Below, piece by piece: positions 1 through 8,409 of a stretch of 38,228 nt of DNA. Position 1 is the first letter of the stretch. Each line of letters starts with the position of its first letter. The notes below the pieces were generated by a model, which saw nothing but the letters and a program-made list of their open reading frames with translations, searched no databases and was not told the origin of the DNA. Origin of the DNA: Lachnospiraceae bacterium (GTDB taxonomy: Bacteria > Bacillota > Clostridia > Lachnospirales > Lachnospiraceae); the NCBI GenBank assembly GCA_024698485.1, contig JAILRC010000035.1:1-38228 (forward strand), given 5' to 3'. The position numbers were made by a program, and so were the translations under genes.

Positions 1-855
1 GTGATTGACGCCCTACGTGGAAAATATAAGCTTCACGAGCTTCTAAAAGTCTTCCATATGGCCAAGAGCAGTTATTGTTACCAGCAGGCGGTCATGAAGG
101 CTCCTGATAAGTACAGCGAAGTTCGAAAGAAGGTTAAAGCCATCTTCGATGATTCTTCCAGCCGATATGGCTATCGACGAATCTATAGCTCGCTAAAGAA
201 CGAGGACATAATCGTTTCGGAGAAAGTGATCCGCCGTATTATGCAGGAGGATAAGCTTATAGTTCCAAATATCAAACGCAAGAAGTATAACTCATATAAA
301 GGCGAGATAACTCCTGCTGTTCCGAACGTGATCGAGCGTGATTTCAGTGCAGAACAGCCTAATGCGAAATGGCTGACAGACATCACAGAGTTCCATATAC
401 CTGCGGGAAAGGTATATCTTTCGCCGATTATAGACTGCTTTGATGGACTTCCGGTTTCCTGGACCATAGGCACATCACCAGATGCAGAACTTGTTAATAC
501 AATGCTAGATGATGCTATAGGCACCTTAAACGAGAATGAACATCCCGTCGTACATTCTGATCGCGGATGTCACTACCGTTGGCCGGGATGGATTGAGCGA
601 ATAGAGAAAGCCGGCCTAACCAGATCTATGTCAAAGAAAGGGTGTTCTCCAGACAACTCAGCTTGTGAAGGCTTCTTCGGGCGGCTTAAGAACGAAATGT
701 TTTACGGTCGTTCTTGGCAGGATGTTACTATCGAGGAGTTCATAGCAGTCCTTGATGACTATATTCGCTGGTACGCAGAGAAGAGAATCAAGCTCTCACT
801 TGGAGGCCTAAGCCCAATTCAATACAGAATGAAACTGGGGCTTATTGCAGCATGA
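1..855 (+). CDS. IS3-family transposase OrfB (DDE integrase), possibly 5'-clipped by the window
   Basis: This is the catalytic subunit of an IS3-type insertion sequence, which cuts and joins DNA during transposition. Seen: an N-terminal HTH_21-like stretch (about residues 1-60, with SSYCYQQ and SRYGYRRIYSSL) and an rve-type core. The acidic triad is D127 (LTDITEF), D187 (HSDRGCHY) and E223 (ACEGFFGRLKNE), with 35 residues between the second D and E as expected for DD(35)E. The C-terminus shows the usual YIRWYAEKRIKLSLGGLSPIQYR ending in short form. The reading frame opens at the first base with GTG, so the true start, OrfA and the frameshift site probably lie upstream of the window. At 284 aa it is full length for OrfB and has no internal stop, so it may still be active. 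Confidence 0.93.
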   Translation: MIDALRGKYKLHELLKVFHMAKSSYCYQQAVMKAPDKYSEVRKKVKAIFDDSSSRYGYRRIYSSLKNEDIIVSEKVIRRIMQEDKLIVPNIKRKKYNSYKGEITPAVPNVIERDFSAEQPNAKWLTDITEFHIPAGKVYLSPIIDCFDGLPVSWTIGTSPDAELVNTMLDDAIGTLNENEHPVVHSDRGCHYRWPGWIERIEKAGLTRSMSKKGCSPDNSACEGFFGRLKNEMFYGRSWQDVTIEEFIAVLDDYIRWYAEKRIKLSLGGLSPIQYRMKLGLIAA

Positions 856-907
856 TTGGCAGTGGGCGTTAAAGGATAACCGGCCCAAGAAAACGTCCGC
901 ACCCCCA
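856..907 (+). mobile_element. probable right end of the IS3-family element
   Basis: After the transposase stop, about 50 non-coding bases lead to GTCCGCACCCCCA at 895-907. IS3-family elements usually end in CA shortly after OrfB, so this is a plausible right terminal inverted repeat. The left end is outside the window, so neither the match nor a target duplication can be confirmed. Confidence 0.4.
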
Positions 908-1187
908 GTCGACTATGGTTTTAATCGCAAAAACAAAATGGCAGATTTTTTATGGTATCAAAACTACAGTTTTCTTGCCTTTTTGGTAAGTGATGTGAAG
1001 GCTTTAACAAAGATGTTCACAAAGGTTACCAACTTTAGCGATTATTAGTGAAAACGTTGACGGGTGAATAAAAAAATAGTACATATAATTTGTCATCAAA
1101 GTCGGGCGGGAAGGTTTTCCCGCTCATTGTTTAACCCGAGAGCATGTTTATGGGAAAAGGGCATGTATCGGGAAGGAGGAGGATCAT
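908..1187 (+). other. intergenic leader upstream of the phosphodiesterase gene, with promoter-like and hairpin sequence
   Basis: No convincing gene is present. A possible promoter is TTGACG (1057-1062) with TACATA 17 bases on (1080-1085); an overlapping TATAAT (1084-1089) would need a 21-base spacer. Downstream, GCGGGAA (1106-1112) and TTCCCGC (1117-1123) form a perfect 7-bp hairpin with a 4-base loop in the predicted 5' leader. It lacks a T-run, so it is not a typical terminator. The roughly 100-base leader ends in a GGAAGGAGGAGG ribosome site. Confidence 0.4.
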
Positions 1188-2540
1188 ATGTATTACGGAA
1201 AGAGAAAAAAGATCGTTGCTGTGGTGTTGGGAGCCGCACTTCTGATCGCCGGTCTGGCAATGCCGAAAGCAAAGACGGTTAAAGCCGGCGGGAACAAGAC
1301 ATTTACAGTGCTTTCAATCAACGTGGCAGGGCTTCCCGCTCTGCTCTCCAGCTCAAATCCGAGCGTTTACACCGGGCAGATGAGCGCAAAACTGAATAAC
1401 TACGATATCGTAAACACCCAGGAGGACTTCGCCTATCACAACGATCTGGTCTCTGAGCTGACTCTGCCTTATCGGACGGATTTCAGCGGAAACGTTCCTT
1501 TCGGAGACGGAATGGATACATTCTCACGTTTCCCCATTTATGAGGATGTAAGAGCAAAATGGAACGATGCCCACGGCTTCATTACCGACGGCGCGGATGA
1601 GATGACCCCCAAGGGCATACTTTTTACTTCCATAGAGATCGAACCCGGTTATATCGTTGACGTTTACAACATTCACACCGATGCGGACTGTGACGATGCT
1701 TCTCTCGCAGCAAGACGTTCCAACATGAACCAGCTGGCTGCCATGATCAACACCCGTTCTCAGGGACATGCAGTCATAGTTGCAGGAGACACCAACTCCC
1801 GCTATACAAGAGAAGGAGATAATTTCGAAACTGCGGTGCTTGATGCCTGCGGTCTTACGGACACATGGATCGAACTGGTGCGTCACGGTGATGTACCCGA
1901 AGACGGTGATGCCATCATGGATCATGACAATCCCAACTCCGCATACAATGAGGTGGTGGACAAGATCTGGTACAGAAGCGGCAGGAACGTGGAACTTCAG
2001 GCTGTAGAATACAATCTTCTTGTGACGGAATTCACGGATGCAGACGGAAACCTTCTTTCCGACCACTATCCCATCACCGCCACTTTTGCATATGAGATCA
2101 ACGAAACCGTGAAAACAAGCGACACCTTCGGCGGAGGCGGCGGAACTTACTTCACTTTCCTTGAAGAGATGGACGGGCAGCTTCCTCGCAGCATATCCAT
2201 CCGTACAGGAAACAGGGTTGATTCCGTGACCTTCAACTATCCTCACGGCTCCGCGAGAGTGGGCGGAAACGGCGGATCGGAGAAGATCTTCGTTCTGAAC
2301 GATGGGGAGTACCTTACAAGTGTCACCCTGTGCAAAGCGAAGAAATCTCTCTTCGGAACCTACAGGATCTCGTACATCTCTTTCACTACAAACTTTGGCA
2401 GGACAGTTTCCGGCGGAACATGGTCGGAAAACAACAGTTACACCTACACGGCTCCCGAAGGATATGCCATTGCGGGGCTTCAGGGCTTCGCGGGAGACGA
2501 GATCGACCGTCTGGGCTGCATATATCTTCTTGTTGAATAG
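1188..2540 (+). CDS. secreted endonuclease/exonuclease/phosphatase-fold phosphodiesterase (sphingomyelinase-like) with C-terminal jacalin-like domain
   Basis: 450 aa. A basic N-terminus and hydrophobic helix (residues 8-25) with VKA-GG near 33 read as a signal peptide, so the enzyme is exported. Residues about 38-305 carry EEP-fold motifs: N45 in SINVAGLP, E78 in NTQED, YNIHTDA, GDTNSRY (D201, N203), DKIWYR and SDHYPI (D292, H293). This order resembles bacterial sphingomyelinase C and related lipid phosphodiesterases more than DNA repair nucleases, but the substrate is not fixed by sequence. Residues about 310-450 (GGGGGTYF, SISIRTGNRVDSVTFNY, SYISFTTNFGRTVSGG, GLQGFAGDEIDRLG) look like a jacalin-type beta-prism lectin. 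The ATG at 1188 follows GGAAGGAGGAGG. It is a single-gene unit with its own terminator. Confidence 0.85.
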   Translation: MYYGKRKKIVAVVLGAALLIAGLAMPKAKTVKAGGNKTFTVLSINVAGLPALLSSSNPSVYTGQMSAKLNNYDIVNTQEDFAYHNDLVSELTLPYRTDFSGNVPFGDGMDTFSRFPIYEDVRAKWNDAHGFITDGADEMTPKGILFTSIEIEPGYIVDVYNIHTDADCDDASLAARRSNMNQLAAMINTRSQGHAVIVAGDTNSRYTREGDNFETAVLDACGLTDTWIELVRHGDVPEDGDAIMDHDNPNSAYNEVVDKIWYRSGRNVELQAVEYNLLVTEFTDADGNLLSDHYPITATFAYEINETVKTSDTFGGGGGTYFTFLEEMDGQLPRSISIRTGNRVDSVTFNYPHGSARVGGNGGSEKIFVLNDGEYLTSVTLCKAKKSLFGTYRISYISFTTNFGRTVSGGTWSENNSYTYTAPEGYAIAGLQGFAGDEIDRLGCIYLLVE

Positions 2541-2555
2541 TTTAAAAGATCTATA

Positions 2556-2586
2556 CCCTCGCTCCACGTGGCGGGGGATTTTTTAT
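2556..2586 (+). terminator. rho-independent terminator
   Basis: CCCTCGC (2556-2562) pairs with GCGGGGG (2571-2577), including one G-T wobble, across an 8-base loop. A run of Ts follows (2579-2584). It closes the phosphodiesterase transcript. Confidence 0.88.
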
Positions 2587-2589
2587 TGC

Positions 2590-2618
2590 TTGATAATTGA
2601 GCCGAAAAATGGCATATT
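2590..2618 (+). promoter_or_regulatory. probable sigma-A promoter of the SBP/kinase pair
   Basis: TTGATA (2590-2595), a 17-base spacer and CATATT (2613-2618). It lies just after the preceding terminator and 37 bases before the SBP start. Confidence 0.5.
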
Positions 2619-2654
2619 AGAAGTAGTTTTAGGAGATCACAGGCAAAAATTCCC

Positions 2655-3704
2655 ATGAAACATTCAATGAAACTTAAAAAATGCATATGTCTTCTGGCGG
2701 CGCTTGTCCTTACTGTCGCAGGGTGCGGTAATGAGGAGAGAAAGGCGTCTGTTTCTTATATTTCCGAAAAGTACAGTATTCCGTCGGAAAATCAGCTCAT
2801 TGTTTACACTTCCCATAAGGAGGAAGTGTACCTTCCCATAATACAGGAATTCGAAGCTGTAACGGGGATCTGCGTTACGGTAAAGGCCGGCGGAACCACG
2901 GAGATGTTCGGGGAATTAAAGAACGCCTCGGCGGAAGGAAAATGCGATGTGATGTTCGGCGGCGGTATCGAGAGTTTTGAGGCTGCGAAGGAATATTTCA
3001 TGCCCTATGCCACTACGGAAAAAGAGGCACTGGACCCGGACTATCTTTCGGAGGGGGATTTCTGGACGCCTTTTACGGAACTCCCTCTGGTTTTTGTGTA
3101 CAACAACAAACTCCTCTCGGAAGAAGACGCGCCTGATTCCTGGACCGAACTCTTCAGCGAAGAGTGGAAGGGCAAGGTGGCATTTGCGGATCTCAGAAGT
3201 TCCGGAACCAGCTATACCATCATCTCCACCTATCTTCAGCTGGCAGACAAGACTCCGGAAAGGGGACTTGAAGATCTGGTGTCGGTTCTGGACGGAAAAT
3301 TCCTCTCTACGTCGGGACAGGTGATCCCTAGGATCTCGGACGGAACTTTCCTTGTGGGGGTCACTTTGGAAGAAACCGCAAAAAAGAAGATGGCGGAAGG
3401 ATATGACATTGCAATGATCTATCCCAAAGACGGAACAAGTGCCGTCCCCGATGGCTGTGCCATGGTGAAAAATGCGCCTCACAGTTATAATGCCGGAAGA
3501 TTTATAGATTTTATCGTGGCGAGAGCCACCCAAACCTATGCGGTAAGCGAATTCAAACGCCGCCCCGTAAGAACGGACATGATTCTCCCCGAGGAATTCG
3601 GCGATATTAAGAGGATCGATTTTGATATAAGTGAATCTGCGGAAAATGAAAGCAGGGTTTTCAAACTCTGGGACGAACTCATCGCCGGGGCGGAAGCACC
3701 ATGA
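2655..3704 (+). CDS. ABC-type solute-binding lipoprotein (Fe3+/phosphoglycerate-type family), probable sensor partner of the adjacent kinase
   Basis: 349 aa. The signal peptide ends in a lipobox VAGC with C24, so it should be lipid-anchored outside the membrane. The mature part begins NQLIVYTSHKEEVYLPIIQEF, typical of the AfuA/FbpA/PgtC-like periplasmic-binding fold. It continues with DVMFGGG, FVYNNKLL and SGTSYTI segments of the same family. No permease or ATPase is next to it; instead its stop overlaps the ATG of a YesM-type kinase by 4 bases. As with PgtC-like proteins, I infer that it presents ligand to that kinase rather than serving transport alone. The start is not well placed: the nearest AGGAGA (2631-2636) is 18 bases upstream, and ATG 2667 is an alternative. 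Confidence 0.87.
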   Translation: MKHSMKLKKCICLLAALVLTVAGCGNEERKASVSYISEKYSIPSENQLIVYTSHKEEVYLPIIQEFEAVTGICVTVKAGGTTEMFGELKNASAEGKCDVMFGGGIESFEAAKEYFMPYATTEKEALDPDYLSEGDFWTPFTELPLVFVYNNKLLSEEDAPDSWTELFSEEWKGKVAFADLRSSGTSYTIISTYLQLADKTPERGLEDLVSVLDGKFLSTSGQVIPRISDGTFLVGVTLEETAKKKMAEGYDIAMIYPKDGTSAVPDGCAMVKNAPHSYNAGRFIDFIVARATQTYAVSEFKRRPVRTDMILPEEFGDIKRIDFDISESAENESRVFKLWDELIAGAEAP

Positions 3705-5398
3705 CAGGAGGGTTCATCAGACATTCTTTTAAAAGACAGCTTTTCTGGATCTTTCTTTCCGTGACACTTACCCTGGTCATCCTGGGAGGTGTGCTCACCA
3801 TTCAGGGATTCCAGGCGCGCATACGCAGTGCTCACGAAAAAACGGATGAGGGACAGGAAAAAGTCATAAATTCCATTATCGTTAAAATACTGGATCTTTC
3901 GGAAAAGACTCTGGAGGAGGTGAGAGAGAACGAGATGGTCATGAGGGCGCTCTCCGGAGAAGAGGCAAATCCTCAGACAGTCTATGCCGCTCTCTACGAG
4001 GCTTCCACAGATGTCAGGAGTTTTGCTGTGGTGGAACTCTTTTCGGAAGGCAGGTGCCTTTTCAGTACGGGGCAGGTGGGAGCGTCGGGACATCTTCCCG
4101 AGGGCTACTCCATCCTTCGTGAAGCATCGGAACACCCGGGAGAAGCGGTGTATGCCGTAAATTCGGGACATCAGACGGCCTACGGACCGGAACTGGTCAT
4201 AGCCATGAAGATCGTGGGAAAGCCCAAGGCGGGGTATGCTCTTGTGCGCATTTCGGGAGAAAATGTGGAGGATGCCCTGAAAGGCTCCATCAACGCGAGA
4301 GACGGATTCATCTTCGCCAACAGCCATTTTCGCCCGGTCTGCTCTGTGGGAACCGCAGAGGACGGGAAGGATCTGGAACTGATCCGGGACAATCTTTTTA
4401 ACGGAAAAAAATATACGGAAGGCTCAACTGACAACATCTACATCTCGGAAGCGGGACACGGCCTTCTGTGCATATACATCACGCCACCCGCTTTTGAGCC
4501 TGCGGCGGTGAGAACGGGCTATCAGATCGTGGGAGCGATGGTGATCCTGAGCGTTGTCATATGCCTTGCTGCGGCCACGGTAATGAGCGGCCTTGTAACA
4601 AAACCTCTGAACATATTGTCGGCGGCTATGAGGCACTTCAGAAAGGGAGATTTTGACACCAAGATCGAGATAGACAGAGATGACGAGTTTGGTCAATTGG
4701 CAACAGGGTTTAACAAGATGACCTCCCAGCTGAAAGCTACCATAAATGAAAGGGTGGAGACTCAAAAGAGACTGAACGAAGCCAGAATCGAAATGATGCA
4801 GGCTCAGTTGAACCCCCATTTCCTCTATAATACACTGGACACCATAAAGTGGGTGGCAAAGGCCAACCAGGTGCCGGAAGTGGCAACACTTTCCGCATCT
4901 CTTGCGGGGCTTCTCAGAACGAGCATTTCTGCGGATCAGTTCATACTGTTAAAGAATGAACTGGAGACCGTGAGGAACTACTGTGACATCCAGAGAATCA
5001 GGTTTGATGATTCTTTTGACCTTAACATCAGAGTCTCTTCGGAACTGGAAAACCTGTATGTTCCGAAACTCATCCTGCAGCCCTTGGTGGAAAACTCCAT
5101 CATACACGGTTTCGAAGGCATGTCCCACGGGCATATAGGCATAGATGCATGTCGGGAGGGGGACAGGTTGAGGCTGACAATCACAGACAACGGCCGCGGA
5201 ATAAGCGATGATATGATACGGGCGCTTGAAAACGACGATCCGGAGGCACTTAAGGGCCATCTTGGATTTAATAATGTAAATACCATAATAAGGATCTACT
5301 TCGGTAAGGAATACGGGGTGGGGGCGGAACGACCGGAATACGGAGGAACAAGGATCACCGTCACGCTTCCTGTTTTACACTCCATACCGGTTCTGTAA
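3701..5398 (+). CDS. YesM-type sensor histidine kinase
   Basis: 565 aa. Helix 1 spans about residues 12-35 and helix 2 about 275-300, flanking an extracellular sensor region of about 240 residues. A HAMP domain follows (SGLVTKPLNILSAAMRHFRKGDF to FNKM in short form). The His_kinase motif is LNPHFLYNTLDTIKW with H373 as phospho-acceptor, then QPLVENSIIHGF (N box) and DNGRGI (G1) of the ATPase domain. This class normally partners a REC-AraC (YesN) regulator. None is adjacent; the only one in the window is at 16690. The ATG overlaps the preceding SBP stop (ATGA), implying translational coupling. A terminator follows directly, so the unit is SBP plus kinase only. Confidence 0.93.
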   Translation: MTGGFIRHSFKRQLFWIFLSVTLTLVILGGVLTIQGFQARIRSAHEKTDEGQEKVINSIIVKILDLSEKTLEEVRENEMVMRALSGEEANPQTVYAALYEASTDVRSFAVVELFSEGRCLFSTGQVGASGHLPEGYSILREASEHPGEAVYAVNSGHQTAYGPELVIAMKIVGKPKAGYALVRISGENVEDALKGSINARDGFIFANSHFRPVCSVGTAEDGKDLELIRDNLFNGKKYTEGSTDNIYISEAGHGLLCIYITPPAFEPAAVRTGYQIVGAMVILSVVICLAAATVMSGLVTKPLNILSAAMRHFRKGDFDTKIEIDRDDEFGQLATGFNKMTSQLKATINERVETQKRLNEARIEMMQAQLNPHFLYNTLDTIKWVAKANQVPEVATLSASLAGLLRTSISADQFILLKNELETVRNYCDIQRIRFDDSFDLNIRVSSELENLYVPKLILQPLVENSIIHGFEGMSHGHIGIDACREGDRLRLTITDNGRGISDDMIRALENDDPEALKGHLGFNNVNTIIRIYFGKEYGVGAERPEYGGTRITVTLPVLHSIPVL

Positions 5399-5408
5399 CG
5401 GATCTAAA

Positions 5409-5448
5409 GGGGACAAAGCTCTTCTGTAATGGGCTTTGCCCCTTTTTT
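5409..5448 (+). terminator. rho-independent terminator
   Basis: GGGGACAAAGC (5409-5419) pairs with GCTTTGCCCC (5433-5442) with one bulged A, followed by six Ts. Confidence 0.88.
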
Positions 5449-5475
5449 GCTTTTTAATGAATATATTCGGGTCAA

Positions 5476-5564
5476 TGCTCCGTTTGTACGTAAAATTTTA
5501 CCAATTGTCCCAAAAATAAAAACATCTGAATATTTGTGATAATCTGATAGCATCTTACGGAGCA
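5476..5564 (+). promoter_or_regulatory. candidate control region of the GH3/esterase operon
   Basis: Three elements are visible. A perfect 12-base palindrome GTAAAATTTTAC (5490-5501) could be an operator. An extended -10, TGTGATAAT (5535-5543), lies 68 bases before the GH3 start, without a clear -35. TGCTCCGT (5476-5483) and ACGGAGCA (5557-5564) are perfect 8-base inverted repeats 73 bases apart that bracket the other two. The protein acting here is unknown; the YesN or LytTR regulators of this window are candidates. Confidence 0.45.
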
Positions 5565-5610
5565 ACAGTAAGGAAAATTTAAGTCAATAACATATTTTAG
5601 AGGAGGTCCT

Positions 5611-8409
5611 ATGACAGAAAAGACAACAAAGAAAGTTATGAGCAATCGTAAGTTTCTGGGCATCAACCTGTCCGTTCTTACATTTCTTGTGATCTTTACT
5701 TTTGCATTCAATTATTTTGTTGTAAAGTCTTACAACACTATTGAAATCTTTCTCACAGGCAACACGGGCGCTACTTTCGAGGGAGAGGGTGCGGACGCTG
5801 CAAGGGCGAACGCGAAGGAAGTAAGCTTAAGGATCGAGGCTGAAGGCGTCGTACTGATGAAGAACGAGAACAACGCTCTTCCCATCGATCTTAAAAAGAA
5901 CAACAAGGTGGCCGTATTCGGATGGTCATCACATGGTATGGTATTAGGCGGTACAGGCTCCGGTTCCGCTGATGTAACCAATGCCATCACGTTCTACGAT
6001 GCACTTAAAACAGAAGGCTTCGACATTTACCAGCCTTTGGCGGATTTCTACAAGTCCTTTAAGACCGACCGTCAGGCAGGTCTTGCGGTAGGAAGCACGG
6101 ATATGGCTATCTACGAGGCATCTGTTTCCAAGGACTACAAGGCCGATCTTCTTGAAGGCGCAAAAGCATGGTCAGATACAGCCATTGTTGTTCTGGGTCG
6201 TGTAGGTGGTGAAGGAAACGATCTTCCCACAGAGGAAAAAAAGGGCTTTGACTATCTTGCACTCTCTGCCGAAGAGCAGGAACTGCTTGATTATGTCGGA
6301 AAGAATTTTGAGAAGACCATCGTTCTTCTTAATATCTCCAATGTGATGCAGGTGGCTCCTATCAAGAACAACGCGAACATCGACTCCATCATGTGGGTGG
6401 GTCTTCCCGGTCTTGTAGGTAACACATCCATCGCTCAGGCACTTTCCGGAACAGTCAACCCTTCCGGACGTCTTGCAGACACATATGCAGTGGATTTCAA
6501 GAAGGATCCCACCTATTACAACGCAGGCGAGATCGGTTCCAAGACCTATACAGACAAGAGCAATGCTCACTACATCGATTACAGCGAAGGCATATATGTG
6601 GGTTACAGATACTATGAGACAGCAGCTCACGAAGGTTTCATCAACTATGATGAAGCTGTTGCCTATCCTTTCGGTTTCGGGCTTTCTTACACCACCTTCA
6701 AGCAGGAAATGACAGGTATGAAGGAAAAGGACGGACAGATCGAAGTCAAGGTAAAGGTTACCAACACAGGTGACAGAGCAGGTAAGGAAGTAGTTCAGAT
6801 CTACTTCACAGCGCCTTATGATAAGGCAGAAAAGATCGAAAAGTCCTATGTAGAACTGGCAGGCTTCGGAAAGACAGGTCTTCTTGCACCCGGCGAGTCC
6901 GAAACAGTTACGGTTTCCTTTGCGGTTCAAGACATGGCTTCCTTCGACTATCTCGGCGAGAAGGCATATGTTCTCTCTGCAGGGGATTATGAGATCAAGC
7001 TCATGAACAACTCTCATGACATGATCGAGTCAGATAAGTACACAGTTAAGAAAAAGGCTGTTTACAAGGATGGCAAGGACGGAAAGAGAGATTCCGACCT
7101 CATTGCGGCTGTGGGTATCTTCGGATATGCAGACGGTTCCAATGAAACAGTCCCCGTTAAGTATATGACAAGAGAAGACATGACCCTTCCCGCATACGCA
7201 GAGCCCAGACAGGCTTCCGCTGCGGTAAAGGCTACGGATGATGCATCTTACAAGAATGATTCCGTCGCTCTTGCAACCTATGAAAATGAAGCAGTTACAA
7301 CAGGCGTTGATGCAGGTATCAAGTTCAATGATATGGCAGGCGTGGCATTTGACGATCCCAAGTGGGACGAGTTCCTTGATCAGCTCACGGTTCAGGAGAT
7401 GATCGACCTTGTTTCTTACGGCGGATATAAGAACGAAGCGGTTGCTTCCGTTGAAAAGCCCAAGTGCCTCGATTTCGACGGCCCTAACGGCTTCAACAAC
7501 CAGAACGCTTCTTCCACAGGTGTTGCAGGTGGATGGGGTGTTGCTTATCCCAACGAAACAGTTGTTTCCAGCACATTCTCAGAGGAAGTTGCTCACCTTT
7601 GGGGTGAGGCTCTCGGTATCGAGTCCAAGAACTACTCCATCCCCGGATGGTATGCACCCGGCGTTAACATTCACCGTTCACCTTACGACGGAAGAAACTT
7701 CGAGTACTTCTCGGAAGATCCCCTTCTTTCGGGTAAGATATCCGCAAAGGTTTGCCACGGTGCTGCCGAGTATGGTCTCTACTGCTATGTAAAGCACTTT
7801 GCAGCCAACGAGACAGAAACGGATCGTGCTTCCAACGGACTTTTCACATGGCTGAACGAGCAGGCTCTCCGTGAGATCTATCTTGTTCCTTTCGAGCTTT
7901 CCGTTAAGGAAGGCGGTACAACAGCTATCATGAGCTCCTTCAACCGTATCGGTGACAAGTGGGCAGGCAACAACTTTGAACTTCTTACAACAGTCCTCAG
8001 AAATGAGTGGGGCTTCCACGGAACAGTGATCTCCGATTACTACATGTCCATGCAGGCATTCATGAATCCTCAGTGGTCCATCGTTGCAGGTAACGACCTG
8101 TTGCTCACCGGTATGGAATTCCTGAGTCCCAAGTGGTCAGACGCGGACCTGGCAGATCCTTACATCCAGCAGGCTGCAAGAAGAGCCGCAAAGAACATCT
8201 TCTATACAACAGCCAACAGTAATGCAACAGGTTCTTCCTTTGCCATGGCAGGAGAAGAATCTCATCTTACACGTACACTTCTTACACTGATCGATATCGT
8301 ACTTGGTGTGGGTATCGTTCTGTATGCAGTACTCATCGTATTACGTACAAACAAGCATAAGAAGTACATCATGGCAATAATTGAACAGAGAAGGGGGAGC
8401 GCAAGATAA
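5611..8409 (+). CDS. membrane-anchored, domain-permuted GH3 beta-glycosidase
   Basis: 932 aa. Helix 1 (about residues 16-38) follows a basic cytoplasmic start; helix 2 (about 889-911) is followed by a basic tail, so both termini should be inside and the enzyme outside. Domain order is reversed relative to usual GH3 enzymes. The (alpha/beta)6 domain comes first, with GGEGND (E201, likely acid/base). An FnIII-like domain follows at about 376-450 (VTNTGDRAGKEVVQIYF). The TIM-barrel domain is last: DFDGPNGF, GRNFEYFSEDP, KHFAANETETDR and the nucleophile D809 in VISDYYMS. Permuted GH3s are known from Butyrivibrio and Ruminococcus beta-glucosidases. The linkage is unknown, with beta-glucosidase or beta-xylosidase most likely. 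Start ATG follows AGAGGAGGTCCT. The stop overlaps the next ATG by one base. Confidence 0.92.
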   Translation: MTEKTTKKVMSNRKFLGINLSVLTFLVIFTFAFNYFVVKSYNTIEIFLTGNTGATFEGEGADAARANAKEVSLRIEAEGVVLMKNENNALPIDLKKNNKVAVFGWSSHGMVLGGTGSGSADVTNAITFYDALKTEGFDIYQPLADFYKSFKTDRQAGLAVGSTDMAIYEASVSKDYKADLLEGAKAWSDTAIVVLGRVGGEGNDLPTEEKKGFDYLALSAEEQELLDYVGKNFEKTIVLLNISNVMQVAPIKNNANIDSIMWVGLPGLVGNTSIAQALSGTVNPSGRLADTYAVDFKKDPTYYNAGEIGSKTYTDKSNAHYIDYSEGIYVGYRYYETAAHEGFINYDEAVAYPFGFGLSYTTFKQEMTGMKEKDGQIEVKVKVTNTGDRAGKEVVQIYFTAPYDKAEKIEKSYVELAGFGKTGLLAPGESETVTVSFAVQDMASFDYLGEKAYVLSAGDYEIKLMNNSHDMIESDKYTVKKKAVYKDGKDGKRDSDLIAAVGIFGYADGSNETVPVKYMTREDMTLPAYAEPRQASAAVKATDDASYKNDSVALATYENEAVTTGVDAGIKFNDMAGVAFDDPKWDEFLDQLTVQEMIDLVSYGGYKNEAVASVEKPKCLDFDGPNGFNNQNASSTGVAGGWGVAYPNETVVSSTFSEEVAHLWGEALGIESKNYSIPGWYAPGVNIHRSPYDGRNFEYFSEDPLLSGKISAKVCHGAAEYGLYCYVKHFAANETETDRASNGLFTWLNEQALREIYLVPFELSVKEGGTTAIMSSFNRIGDKWAGNNFELLTTVLRNEWGFHGTVISDYYMSMQAFMNPQWSIVAGNDLLLTGMEFLSPKWSDADLADPYIQQAARRAAKNIFYTTANSNATGSSFAMAGEESHLTRTLLTLIDIVLGVGIVLYAVLIVLRTNKHKKYIMAIIEQRRGSAR

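Noticed and set aside
845-1048. 67-codon frame after the transposase
   Set aside because: No ribosome site, overlaps the transposase end and the probable IS terminus, and the sequence resembles no protein family.
1064-1282. 72-codon frame overlapping the phosphodiesterase start
   Set aside because: Runs over the ribosome site and signal peptide of a clear gene in another frame.
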